DNA of 64,000 bases. Source: Fulvimarina pelagi HTCC2506 (GTDB taxonomy: Bacteria; Pseudomonadota; Alphaproteobacteria; Rhizobiales; Rhizobiaceae). The stretch covers positions 1,371,839-1,435,838 of the forward strand of contig NZ_DS022272.1 of assembly GCF_000153705.1 (NCBI RefSeq), read 5' to 3'. Both the position numbers and the translations under genes were made by a program. Shown piece by piece: positions 8,343-17,005 of the stretch (positions are counted from its first letter, which is position 1; each line of letters starts with the position of its first letter). Under the pieces are notes generated by a model, which made no database searches, was not told the origin of the DNA, and worked only from the letters and a program-made list of their open reading frames with translations.

Positions 8343-9053
8343 ATGCCGACCATCGCCCTCGTCGATGACGACCGCAACATATTGACGTCAGTGTCGATCG
8401 CGCTCGAGAACGAGGGATACAAGGTCGAGACCTATACCGATGGTCTCTCCGCGCTCGACGGTCTGCAGGCGAGCCCCCCCAATCTGGCGATCTTCGACAT
8501 CAAGATGCCGCGTATGGACGGAATGGAGCTCCTGCGCCGGCTGCGCCAAAAATCCGACATTCCAGTGATCTTTCTGACATCCAAGGACGAAGAGATCGAC
8601 GAGTTGTTCGGTCTGAAGATGGGAGCTGACGACTATATTCGGAAACCCTTCTCCCAGCGACTGCTCGTGGAGCGCGTCAAGGCAATACTGCGGCGCGGCG
8701 CAGCCCGGGAGGCGAGTCCGGTAAGGGCCGGCAACGTTACCAATCCGGAAACGTCCTTGGAGCGCGGCCAGCTTGTGATGGACCAGGAGCGCCACACCTG
8801 CACGTGGAAGAGCATGCCGGTGACGCTTACGGTGACCGAGTTTTTGATCCTGCAATCGCTGGCGCAACGGCCGGGCGTGGTGAAATCGCGGGATGCGTTG
8901 ATGGATGCGGCCTATGACGAGCAGGTCTACGTAGACGACCGCACTATCGACAGCCACATCAAGCGGCTACGAAAGAAATTCAAGGCGATCGACGACGATT
9001 TCGACATGATCGAAACGCTCTATGGCGTAGGATATCGTTTCCGCGAGATGTAA
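8343..9053 (+). CDS. chvI: OmpR-family response regulator ChvI
   Basis: Cytoplasmic DNA-binding response regulator (236 residues) of the ChvG-ChvI (ExoS-ChvI, BvrS-BvrR) system, which senses acid and envelope stress in alphaproteobacteria. The receiver domain (1-115) has acidic residues D8-D10, phosphoacceptor D52, a Thr/Ser at about 79-80 and K101. A winged-helix output domain (about 140-235) ends with the [14 protein letters not shown] segment and GVGYRF. Orthology rests on the neighbouring chvG and PTS genes and on the close fit to the rhizobial form. It starts the chvI-chvG-hprK-EIIA-ptsH cluster. Confidence 0.95.
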   Translation: MPTIALVDDDRNILTSVSIALENEGYKVETYTDGLSALDGLQASPPNLAIFDIKMPRMDGMELLRRLRQKSDIPVIFLTSKDEEIDELFGLKMGADDYIRKPFSQRLLVERVKAILRRGAAREASPVRAGNVTNPETSLERGQLVMDQERHTCTWKSMPVTLTVTEFLILQSLAQRPGVVKSRDALMDAAYDEQVYVDDRTIDSHIKRLRKKFKAIDDDFDMIETLYGVGYRFREM

Positions 9054-9186
9054 CTGTGGACGACTCGCAATCGGACGTTCAATCTCGTCCTCTATGCCGC
9101 CGGGGCAATGACTTGGCGCTTACTTCCGCCCTGAACACGGCCGAAACTACCGGCGGCCATAAGACAATGGAGTTGGCGCGGCACTG

Positions 9187-10983
9187 ATGGCATCGGTCTC
9201 CGACGCGAGCGACAACGAGGAAAGGCGGCGACGTGAGTTGTCGCGGCGCAGACGGTTGCGCCGTTTTCCCTTCGTCAGACGCATGCTGTTCCGCTCGCGC
9301 TGGCTGTTGTCGCACACGATCTTCTCGTCGCTGACACGGCGCATCGTCTTCCTCAATCTCGTCGCACTCATCGTCCTCGTCTCGGGCATCCTCTATCTCA
9401 ATCAGTTCAGAGCGGGCCTGATCGATGCGCGAGTGGAAAGCCTTCTGACGCAAGGCGAGATCATGGCCGCGGCAATCGCCTCTTCAGCGACCGTCGACAC
9501 CAATTCGATCACCCTCGACCCCGAGCGCCTTCTGGAACTCCAGGCCGGTGACACGCTGACGCCCTCATCCAGCGGGACCGAGAGTTTGGATTTCCCGATC
9601 GAGCCGGAGCGTGTCGCACCGTTGCTGGGTCGACTGATCTCACCGACGCGGACGCGGGCTAGACTGTACGATCGCGACAGCAATCTCATCCTCGACACAC
9701 GACATCTCTACGCGCAGGGGCAGGTCCTTCGATACGATCTGCCGCCGATTGAGCCTGAGGAAGAAACGCTTATCGACGACGCGGTCGGCTGGTTCGAACG
9801 CCTGTTTTCCGGCAGCGAGCTTCCAACCTATCAGGAAACGCCAGGAGGCTCGGGCACCACCTACCCGGAAGTTGTCAATGCGCTGACGGGCGGACCGGCG
9901 ACAGTGGTGCGGGCAACAGAAAACGGCGAACTGATCGTTTCGGTGGCGGTGCCGATCCAGCGTTTCCGTGCGGTCCTCGGCGTCCTCCTTCTCTCCACAC
10001 AGGGCGGTGATATCGACAAGATCGTGCAAGCCGAGCGGACTGCAATTGTGCGGACTTTCGCGGTGGCGGCCCTTGTAACAATCGCCCTGTCGATATTGCT
10101 TGCGTCAACGATCGCAACCCCTCTGAGAAAGCTTTCAGCCGCGGCCGTTCGCGTGCGGCGCGGAGTGAACGTTAGGGCTGAAATACCTGATTTCGGCGAT
10201 CGTGCGGACGAGGTGGGCAATCTCGCCGTGGCGCTCAAGGACATGACGCGGGCGCTCTATGCACGGATCGATGCTATCGAGTCGTTTGCAGCCGATGTCA
10301 GCCACGAACTGAAGAACCCCCTTACCTCGCTCAGGAGCGCGGTTGAGACCCTGCCGCTCGCCAAGAGCGAGACGAACCGCGAGCGTCTCCTTGAGATCAT
10401 TCAACATGACGTGCGGCGGCTCGACCGCTTGATTACCGACATCTCCGACGCTTCCCGTCTCGATGCAGAACTCGCGCGACAAGAGGCCCACACAGTCGAT
10501 ATAGCCAAGCTCCTGGACAATGTGGTCCAAGGCGTGCGCGGGAGGGTCCAGCCGGATCGAAAGACGAAAATCGAACTGAAGGTTCAGCCGATCCCGGCTA
10601 ACGTCAAAGGCGGAACCGAGGTTGTCGGGCACGATCTCAGACTTGGCCAGGTCTTCACCAATCTCATCGAGAACGCCCGATCCTTCGTCCCCGACGAAGG
10701 CGGACGCATCGAAATCAACGTGCGCCGTCGCAGCAATCGTCTGGTGGTGACGGTCGAAGATAACGGGCCGGGTATACAGGCAGAGGACATCGACCGCATC
10801 TTTGAGCGCTTCTATACCGATCGGCCTGACGCGGAGGCCTTCGGCCAGAATTCCGGTCTCGGCCTTTCGATCAGCCGTCAGATTGTCGAGGCCCACGGCG
10901 GCACGATTCGCGCTGAGAATGTCATCGAGAACCAGACCGTGCGCGGAGCTCGCTTCATCGTCTCCCTGCCGGCCGGCAGCTGA
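9187..10983 (+). CDS. chvG: Sensor histidine kinase ChvG (ExoS/BvrS)
   Basis: Inner-membrane sensor kinase of 598 residues, partner of ChvI. An Arg-rich cytoplasmic start is followed by TM1 (about 53-71), a roughly 210-residue periplasmic sensor region (in relatives bound by ExoR), TM2 (about 286-308), HAMP, HisKA with phosphoacceptor H373 (VSHELKNPLTS), and HATPase with N-box NLIENA, G1 DNGPGI and G2 GLGLSIS. The gap to chvI is 133 bp, so an internal promoter is possible. The Arg/Glu-rich first 35 residues are a little longer than strictly needed; a later start is possible. Confidence 0.94.
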   Translation: MASVSDASDNEERRRRELSRRRRLRRFPFVRRMLFRSRWLLSHTIFSSLTRRIVFLNLVALIVLVSGILYLNQFRAGLIDARVESLLTQGEIMAAAIASSATVDTNSITLDPERLLELQAGDTLTPSSSGTESLDFPIEPERVAPLLGRLISPTRTRARLYDRDSNLILDTRHLYAQGQVLRYDLPPIEPEEETLIDDAVGWFERLFSGSELPTYQETPGGSGTTYPEVVNALTGGPATVVRATENGELIVSVAVPIQRFRAVLGVLLLSTQGGDIDKIVQAERTAIVRTFAVAALVTIALSILLASTIATPLRKLSAAAVRVRRGVNVRAEIPDFGDRADEVGNLAVALKDMTRALYARIDAIESFAADVSHELKNPLTSLRSAVETLPLAKSETNRERLLEIIQHDVRRLDRLITDISDASRLDAELARQEAHTVDIAKLLDNVVQGVRGRVQPDRKTKIELKVQPIPANVKGGTEVVGHDLRLGQVFTNLIENARSFVPDEGGRIEINVRRRSNRLVVTVEDNGPGIQAEDIDRIFERFYTDRPDAEAFGQNSGLGLSISRQIVEAHGGTIRAENVIENQTVRGARFIVSLPAGS

Positions 10984-10994
10984 CGCCCGCCATC

Positions 10995-11450
10995 ATGCGC
11001 GAGAACGTTCACGGAACGGCGCTACTTATCGGGCGGGTCGGCATTCTCATCCGCGGCCCGGCGCAAAGTGGTAAGACAAGTCTTTGCATCTCGCTCCTCA
11101 GGCGAGCAGCTTCGATCTCCCAGACCGCCTATCTGATTGCCGACGACCGAGTCGACCTTCGCACCTGCGAAGATCAGATCATCATGAGTTCGCCTGAAGC
11201 TCTCACGGGGCTCGTTGAAATTGCCGGCATCGGGATCGTCCGCGAGGAGACCGCAGAGTCCTCCCCGCTTTTACTGCTCGTAGACCTCGTTGCGGCGGAA
11301 GAACGCACACGGATGCCCGATGAGGACGCCAGTATCCATATACTGCATGGGCACAGGGTTCGGCGGATTGCGTTGCCGATGCGCGACGCAGCATTTTCTG
11401 CCGATGTGATATTAACGCTCCTGAAGAACGATGACTGGCGACTTGGCTAA
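10995..11450 (+). CDS. hprK: Short HPr kinase/phosphorylase (HprK C-terminal domain only)
   Basis: 151-residue form typical of alphaproteobacteria, which lacks the N-terminal domain of Gram-positive HprK. It phosphorylates and dephosphorylates HPr on the regulatory serine. The Walker A motif GPAQSGKTS is at residues 21-29. The HprK signature E-I-A-G-I-G-I follows about 45 residues later, and an Asp-rich DDRVDL lies between them. It starts 11 bp after chvG, so it is probably cotranscribed. Together with the EIIA and HPr genes downstream it forms a PTS branch with no sugar permease here. Confidence 0.92.
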   Translation: MRENVHGTALLIGRVGILIRGPAQSGKTSLCISLLRRAASISQTAYLIADDRVDLRTCEDQIIMSSPEALTGLVEIAGIGIVREETAESSPLLLLVDLVAAEERTRMPDEDASIHILHGHRVRRIALPMRDAAFSADVILTLLKNDDWRLG

Positions 11451-11619
11451 AAGTCGTCTTGCTTTCTAAATCAGAACGTTGGACCTTATTCAAAACAAGC
11501 GACGCTCGCACCAGCAAGACGCGTTAGAGTACGAGACCGGCCAATGGCGAACGGCCAGAATCTCGAGTGAATACCGGGAGGGCGACGATGGGGATACGGC
11601 TTAGGGATGTTCGGCCCAG

Positions 11620-12021
11620 ATGATCGGCCTCGTCCTCGTAACCCACGGCCGTTTGGCCGAGGAATTTCGCAACGCGCTCGAACACGTCGTCGGGCCGCAG
11701 GAAGCCTTCGAGACGATCTCGATCGGGCCTGAAGACGACATGGAGCAGCGTCGGACCGACATCATCGAAGCTGTCGGTCGGGCCGAGCGCGGTAAGGGCG
11801 TGATCATCCTCACGGACATGTTCGGCGGAACGCCGTCGAACCTCGCAATCTCCGTAATGGACGGAAGCCGTGTCGATGTTTTGGCCGGCGTAAACCTTCC
11901 TATGCTGATCAAACTGGCCAGCGTTCGGGTAGAAAAGCCGCTCGATCAGGCCTTAATCGAGGCACAGGAAGCGGGTCGCAAGTATATCAACGTGGCGAGC
12001 CGTGTGCTGAGCGGGACATAG
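11620..12021 (+). CDS. manX: Mannose-type PTS EIIA protein
   Basis: 133-residue cytoplasmic EIIA of the mannose (EIIA-Man/ManX) superfamily. The phosphoacceptor is His9 in the LVTHG segment; the fold-typical ILTDMFGGTPSNLA and LAGVNLPML segments follow. No EIIB, EIIC or EIID lies in the window, so it is taken as a regulatory rather than transport EIIA, as in other alphaproteobacteria where this branch influences ChvGI signalling and carbon/nitrogen control. The start at 11620 fits the family N-terminus exactly. Five bp separate it from ptsH. Confidence 0.93.
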   Translation: MIGLVLVTHGRLAEEFRNALEHVVGPQEAFETISIGPEDDMEQRRTDIIEAVGRAERGKGVIILTDMFGGTPSNLAISVMDGSRVDVLAGVNLPMLIKLASVRVEKPLDQALIEAQEAGRKYINVASRVLSGT

Positions 12022-12025
12022 GGAC

Positions 12026-12373
12026 ATGAGACGCATCCCACTCCTTGATGACGAAAGCGGGCAATCGGTCGTCGACCGACACGAACGGCGAACCGCCAAC
12101 GACAAGGTCGAACGGGTGCTGACGATCTGCAATCGCCGCGGTTTACATGCCCGGGCGTCCGCCCGGTTCGTCCAGACCGTCGATCAGTTCGACGCCGAAG
12201 TAACAGTCAAGCGGGATGGCATGTCTGTTGGCGGCCTCTCGATTATGGGCCTGATGATGCTGGCGGCGACAAATGGTTCCGACATTCATGTCTTCGCCAC
12301 AGGCCCCGATGCTGGCGCCGTCGTCGCTGCTTTAGCCGAACTCGTGAACGACCGGTTTGGCGAGGACTCCTGA
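12026..12373 (+). CDS. ptsH: HPr phosphocarrier with N-terminal extension
   Basis: 115-residue HPr. The catalytic His is H41 in NRRGLHARAS, and the HprK target is S72 in GLSIMGLMML, exactly 31 residues later as for His15/Ser46 of classical HPr. About 25 extra residues precede the HPr domain and are rich in Asp, Arg and Gln. Short N-terminal extensions occur in rhizobial HPr, but a start further in cannot be excluded because no good Shine-Dalgarno plus ATG exists there. Phosphate should come from a PtsP/EI-Ntr-type enzyme encoded elsewhere. Confidence 0.93.
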   Translation: MRRIPLLDDESGQSVVDRHERRTANDKVERVLTICNRRGLHARASARFVQTVDQFDAEVTVKRDGMSVGGLSIMGLMMLAATNGSDIHVFATGPDAGAVVAALAELVNDRFGEDS

Positions 12374-12601
12374 CGCGTTATCTGCTTCCGAGCCGATCTA
12401 GTCCGCCAGAGGCCTGCATATGCGCCTCACGGCATGTCCCCACTTCCCCTGCACTGCGACGAATTGAACGCGCCATCTCCGGCACGTAGCCTTCATTCAG
12501 CTCGTAGAATAAGGGGGTTGCAGGCGTGCTCATGCAGCGCTTCGCGCCGACGGACTTTGCGCCGACTTCATCACGCGAAGCAGTTATCCCAAGACATCAA
12601 C

Positions 12602-12623
12602 ACATAAACATTTCTTTATATCC
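12602..12623. promoter_or_regulatory. SahR-type operator-like palindrome upstream of ahcY
   Basis: In the 347-bp gap between ptsH and ahcY there is an AT-rich imperfect palindrome, ATAAA-6 nt-TTTAT, with CAT and ATATCC flanks, about 100 bp before the ahcY start. It resembles the operators reported for ArsR-family SahR regulators, which respond to S-adenosylhomocysteine and control ahcY, metH and metK in Proteobacteria. The rest of the gap shows no gene and no SAH-riboswitch-like fold that could be recognised. Confidence 0.5.
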
Positions 12624-12720
12624 GCTTGTGATCAATCCCGCTTGCTGTTACACCGACGCTGGACGTGACGCGGTGCGGAATGCATCGCGATCCTAGGCTT
12701 TGACAAAACAAGGGATTGAT

Positions 12721-14133
12721 ATGGACACCCGTATGGACACCCAGAACGATTATGCGATCGCCGATATTTCGCTCGCCGATTATGGTCGCAAGGAAATTGA
12801 GATCGCAGAAACCGAGATGCCCGGCCTCATGGCCTGCCGCGAGGAATTTGGTGCCGAGAAGCCCCTCAAAGGCGCACGCATCACCGGTTCATTGCATATG
12901 ACGATCCAGACAGCAGTTCTTATCGAGACCCTGAAAGCGCTCGGAGCCGATATCCGGTGGGCGTCCTGCAATATCTTTTCGACCCAGGACCATGCTGCGG
13001 CGGCAATTGCCGAAGGCGGAACACCGGTTTTCGCCATCAAGGGCGAGAGTCTCGAAGACTACTGGTCGTATACGGACGCGATTTTCCAGTGGCCGGACGG
13101 CGAACCCTCCAACATGATCCTCGACGACGGCGGCGATGCTACGATGTACATCCTTACGGGTGCACGTGCCGAGGCTGGCGAAGACGTACTTTCCAACCCG
13201 GAGTCGGAGGAAGAGGAAGTCCTCTTTGCGCAGATCAAGAAGCGGATGGCTGCGACTCCTGGCTTCTTCAAAAAGCAGCGTGATGCCATCAAAGGCGTCA
13301 GCGAAGAAACGACGACTGGCGTTAATCGCCTCTATCAGTTGCAGAAGAAGGGGCTGCTCCCGTTCCCGGCGATCAACGTCAACGACTCGGTCACGAAGTC
13401 GAAGTTCGACAACAAGTACGGCTGCAAAGAGAGCCTCGTTGACGGCATTCGCCGTGGCACCGACGTGATGATGGCGGGCAAGGTCGCTGTTGTCTGCGGC
13501 TATGGCGACGTCGGCAAGGGTGCCGCCTTGTCACTCCACGGAGCCGGGGCACGGGTAAAGGTTACAGAAGTCGATCCGATCTGCGCCCTCCAAGCGGCAA
13601 TGGACGGTTTCGAAGTCGTCACGCTCGAAGACGCTGGTCCGAACGCCGATATCATCATCACCACGACCGGCAACAAGGACATCGTCACCCTCGACCACAT
13701 GCGTTCGTTCAAGGACATGGCGATTGTGGGCAATATTGGCCACTTCGACAATGAGATTCAGGTCGGCGCCCTGCGCAACCATCAGTGGACGAAGATCAAG
13801 CCACAGGTTGACATGATCTCGTTCCCCGATGGCAAGAGAATGATCCTCCTCTCCGAGGGCCGGCTTCTGAACCTTGGCAACGCGACCGGTCATCCGAGCT
13901 TTGTGATGTCCGCCTCGTTCACGAACCAGGTGCTTGCTCAGATCGAGCTCTACAAGAACACCGCGCAGTACGAGAACAAGGTCTATGTTCTGCCGAAGCA
14001 CCTCGACGAAAAAGTCGCTCGTCTTCACCTCGGCAAGCTTGGCGCAAACTTGACCGAGCTGAGCCAATCGCAGGCCGACTACATCGGCGTTGAGCGGCAA
14101 GGTCCTTACAAGCCGGAGCATTACCGCTACTAA
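12721..14133 (+). CDS. ahcY: Adenosylhomocysteinase
   Basis: NAD-dependent cytosolic hydrolase that splits S-adenosylhomocysteine into adenosine and homocysteine, closing the methyl cycle. 470 residues, usual bacterial size, including the bacterial/plant-type insertion. Landmarks are the [11 protein letters not shown] segment, the NAD-binding G-Y-G-D-V-G-K-G motif, the N-I-G-H-F-D-N-E-I segment, and the C-terminal Pro-Tyr-Lys-Pro-x-His-Tyr-Arg-Tyr signature. The start at 12721 follows an aaggga site; another in-frame ATG lies 12 bp further in (12733), and one upstream at 12700 lacks a ribosome site. A strong terminator follows. Confidence 0.97.
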   Translation: MDTRMDTQNDYAIADISLADYGRKEIEIAETEMPGLMACREEFGAEKPLKGARITGSLHMTIQTAVLIETLKALGADIRWASCNIFSTQDHAAAAIAEGGTPVFAIKGESLEDYWSYTDAIFQWPDGEPSNMILDDGGDATMYILTGARAEAGEDVLSNPESEEEEVLFAQIKKRMAATPGFFKKQRDAIKGVSEETTTGVNRLYQLQKKGLLPFPAINVNDSVTKSKFDNKYGCKESLVDGIRRGTDVMMAGKVAVVCGYGDVGKGAALSLHGAGARVKVTEVDPICALQAAMDGFEVVTLEDAGPNADIIITTTGNKDIVTLDHMRSFKDMAIVGNIGHFDNEIQVGALRNHQWTKIKPQVDMISFPDGKRMILLSEGRLLNLGNATGHPSFVMSASFTNQVLAQIELYKNTAQYENKVYVLPKHLDEKVARLHLGKLGANLTELSQSQADYIGVERQGPYKPEHYRY

Positions 14134-14164
14134 GCCGACGCAGTCGATCAACCGAGATCGACCC

Positions 14165-14200
14165 AAGCCACCGAAGTCAATTGCTTCGGTGGCTTTTCTT
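14165..14200 (+). terminator. Rho-independent terminator of ahcY
   Basis: Perfect 12-bp arms AAGCCACCGAAG / CTTCGGTGGCTT enclose a 7-nt loop and are followed by a T-rich run, 32 bp after the ahcY stop. It separates ahcY from the divL transcription unit. Confidence 0.93.
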
Positions 14201-14356
14201 TTGTTCTGTTCCTCTTTTGGACTTATTGTGCTGACTCCCACAGTGTTAGATAGTGGCGAGATCATGGCGGCTATGGCTGGCGGGGCCGCCCTGTGTGTAT
14301 CGCGTTGCTCGGTCAATTCGATTTTGAAGATGCGGCGAATAACGGGGATCTGAAAA

Positions 14357-17005
14357 ATGAACGAGGGGGTGTTCGTATCGCGCGGCGACGCGCGCGAGGC
14401 TGATTGGATTCAAACCTCTTCCAGTGGTGAAATCCTACCGAGAATAATGAGCAGTTGGGCATCAGACGCGGCTGTTCGCTCGTCTTGTCGCATTCTGGCC
14501 TTCGCGTCTCTAGCAGTTTACACCCCGACATCCGCGATGGCGCAGACAGGCCTTATTAATGGTTCCGCGCCCATCACGGCGCTCGCCCTGATTGCGGTTG
14601 CACTCGGTACGATGATGGTCTGCGCCGTCTATCTGATGAAGTACCGAGCGGCGCTCACTCACGAGAACGAGCAATTGCGTGCTGAGCTTGTTGACCGCTC
14701 GCAGGAAGCAAACGAATTCAGGGCGCTCCTCGGTGCGAGCGATCAGCGCCTTCTCGTCTACCGCGACTCCGAGATCCCACGCGTTTTTGGCGAACTGCCG
14801 AAGGAAGCCGGATCACCGCGCTCGCCACAACGGTTCCTCGAATTTTCCGGCTGGCTACCCATCGAAGTCGCAGGGGACCTCGCGGCGGCGATCGAAAATT
14901 TGCGCAACAACGCGGTATCCTTCGCCATTTCGCTCGACACACGGTCGAACGAGCTGATTGAGGTGACGGGTCGTACCCATGGTGGCCTCGCCCTCGTGAG
15001 GTTTACGCACACCGCGGGCCTGCGTGCGAAGCTGAAAAGGGCCGGCAGCGAGCTCACTGAAGCCCTCGGCACAATCGATACGATGCAGGCGCTGCTCGAC
15101 ACTGCACCGTTGCCAGCTTGGCTCCGCGACCGAGAGGGCAAGCTCTACTGGGTCAACCAGGCCTTCTCGAAGGCGGTAGATGGCGGATCGCCGGACGAAA
15201 CGGTCGAGAACGGCACAGAATTTCTAGCCGAGAACGATCGACGTGAGGTGGCAAGCGCCGTCTCCCAATACGGCCTGTACGCCGGCAAGCTCTCGACCGT
15301 AGTCGATGCCGACCGGCATATCTTTGACGTAACCGAACTCGCCGGCCAACTCGGAACTGCAGGCCTCGCAATCGACGTCTCAGAGACCGAAAACATCCGG
15401 CGCGAGTTGCGCCAGACCATCGACAGCCAGTCCGAAACGCTCGACAAACTCGGCACGGCGGTGGCCCGCTTCGATCCTGAAACGCGGCTTGTTTATTATA
15501 ACGCGGCGTTCAAGAACCTCTTCGAACTGACCGACACTTTCCTCCAGTCTGACCCCGATCACGTCGCATTTCTTGACCATCTGCGCCATGCCGGAGTCTT
15601 GCCGACGGAGACTGCGTTTCCGAGCCAGCGGCGCAAGGAGGACCTTGCCGCATACAGCGCAACCGATCCGACGGAAACGATGTGGCACCTCTCGAGCGGA
15701 CGTACGCTGCGGGTCGTGGCGACACCCCATCCGCAGGGCGGCGCGACCTTCGTTTTCGAGGATATTACCGAGCGCCTAAAGCTGGAGATGGAGATCAAGA
15801 CCGTCGCGCGACTTCAGCGCGAGACTCTCGACTATCTCGGAGAAGGCGTTGCCGTTTTCGGCGGCGACGGACGCCTGCAGCTCTCTAACCCTATCTTCGG
15901 CGAGATGTTCGAGTTCGACGCTGCATTCCTGAAATCTAAGCCGCGCATCCAGACCTTCGAAGACACCGCTGGTGTTCGGATCGAAGACGGGACATTCGAT
16001 GGCACGGGCTGGAAAGGCCTTTCGGTTCTCGTCACGTCGATCGACGAGAACGGGCGAAATTCGGAAAACGGAGAAGTACGCCTTTCGAATGGCATGACCC
16101 TCGCCTACAAGGCAGTGCCGCTGCCTGCAGCCCAGACGATGCTGACATTTTCCGACGTCTCGGACGCTCGGGCTGCTGAACGCATGCTCCGCGAAAAGAA
16201 CGATGCGCTGGAAGAGGCCAACCGCATCAAGTACGACTTTGTCTCTTTCATGAGCTACGAATTGCGCTCGCCGCTTACCACCGTCATCGGCTTCTCGCAG
16301 CTTCTCGCCGAGCCGGAGCTCGGTACGCTCAACGAGCGTCAGAGCGACTACCTGGATCATATCACGTCGTCGACGCGATCCCTTCTCGCCATGGTCAACG
16401 ATACGCTCGATCTCGCGACGATCGACGCCGGCATCATGGAACTCGAGGTCTCACACGTCGACATCGCGGCGCGTGTCGAGAATGCCGTTGAGGGCGTGCA
16501 AGAGCGTCTGCACGAGAACCAGCTTAGAGTGGAGGTCGATTTGACGAAGAGTGGCGACGTCCTTGAGGCGGACGGTGCGCGGCTGACGCAGATCCTCTAC
16601 AACCTCCTTTCCAACGCAACGAACTTCGCTCCTCAGGGCTCCGAAATCGAACTGAAGGCCTGGAAGTCCGAAACAGGGTCTGAAGTATGCTTCGCCGTCA
16701 CTGATCGCGGACCGGGCATTCCGGCCGATCAGGTCGATCGCATCTTCGAACGCTTCGAAACCAACGCCGAGGGAGGACGATCGTCTGGTCCAGGATTGGG
16801 CTTGTCGATTGTTAAGAGCCTCGTGGAGCTGCATGGTGGAGAGATCCGTGTCGAGACGCCGAATGGCGGCGGCACACGTGTCATCTGCGCCCTCCCCGCT
16901 TCGCAGGACCGGCCCGATCCCGAACATCCGATCGGCAGCGATGCAACAGGGTCGACCAAAGAGGCTGGGACGAAGGCTTCAACCTATCGGGATGCCGCAG
17001 AATGA
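14357..17005 (+). CDS. divL: DivL-type PAS sensor pseudo-kinase (Tyr in place of His)
   Basis: 882-residue membrane-anchored histidine-kinase relative. Segments: hydrophobic stretch 43-60, TM about 72-94, coiled coil about 97-120, then three PAS-like units (about 245-345, 360-470, 490-600), HisKA (about 622-690) and HATPase. The H-box reads SFMSYELRSPL with Tyr634 where kinases have the phosphorylated His, the hallmark of DivL, which tunes CckA-CtrA signalling in the alphaproteobacterial cell cycle. The N-box (NLLSNA), G1 (DRGPGI) and G2 (GPGLGLSIV) are intact, so ATP binding is likely kept. The last 4 bp overlap the tsaE-amgK fusion. Starts downstream, for example Met31, are possible. Confidence 0.88.
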   Translation: MNEGVFVSRGDAREADWIQTSSSGEILPRIMSSWASDAAVRSSCRILAFASLAVYTPTSAMAQTGLINGSAPITALALIAVALGTMMVCAVYLMKYRAALTHENEQLRAELVDRSQEANEFRALLGASDQRLLVYRDSEIPRVFGELPKEAGSPRSPQRFLEFSGWLPIEVAGDLAAAIENLRNNAVSFAISLDTRSNELIEVTGRTHGGLALVRFTHTAGLRAKLKRAGSELTEALGTIDTMQALLDTAPLPAWLRDREGKLYWVNQAFSKAVDGGSPDETVENGTEFLAENDRREVASAVSQYGLYAGKLSTVVDADRHIFDVTELAGQLGTAGLAIDVSETENIRRELRQTIDSQSETLDKLGTAVARFDPETRLVYYNAAFKNLFELTDTFLQSDPDHVAFLDHLRHAGVLPTETAFPSQRRKEDLAAYSATDPTETMWHLSSGRTLRVVATPHPQGGATFVFEDITERLKLEMEIKTVARLQRETLDYLGEGVAVFGGDGRLQLSNPIFGEMFEFDAAFLKSKPRIQTFEDTAGVRIEDGTFDGTGWKGLSVLVTSIDENGRNSENGEVRLSNGMTLAYKAVPLPAAQTMLTFSDVSDARAAERMLREKNDALEEANRIKYDFVSFMSYELRSPLTTVIGFSQLLAEPELGTLNERQSDYLDHITSSTRSLLAMVNDTLDLATIDAGIMELEVSHVDIAARVENAVEGVQERLHENQLRVEVDLTKSGDVLEADGARLTQILYNLLSNATNFAPQGSEIELKAWKSETGSEVCFAVTDRGPGIPADQVDRIFERFETNAEGGRSSGPGLGLSIVKSLVELHGGEIRVETPNGGGTRVICALPASQDRPDPEHPIGSDATGSTKEAGTKASTYRDAAE

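Noticed and set aside
12374-12720. Possible SAH riboswitch before ahcY
   Set aside because: No matching conserved pairing could be found by eye; the palindrome at 12602-12623 looks like a protein site instead.
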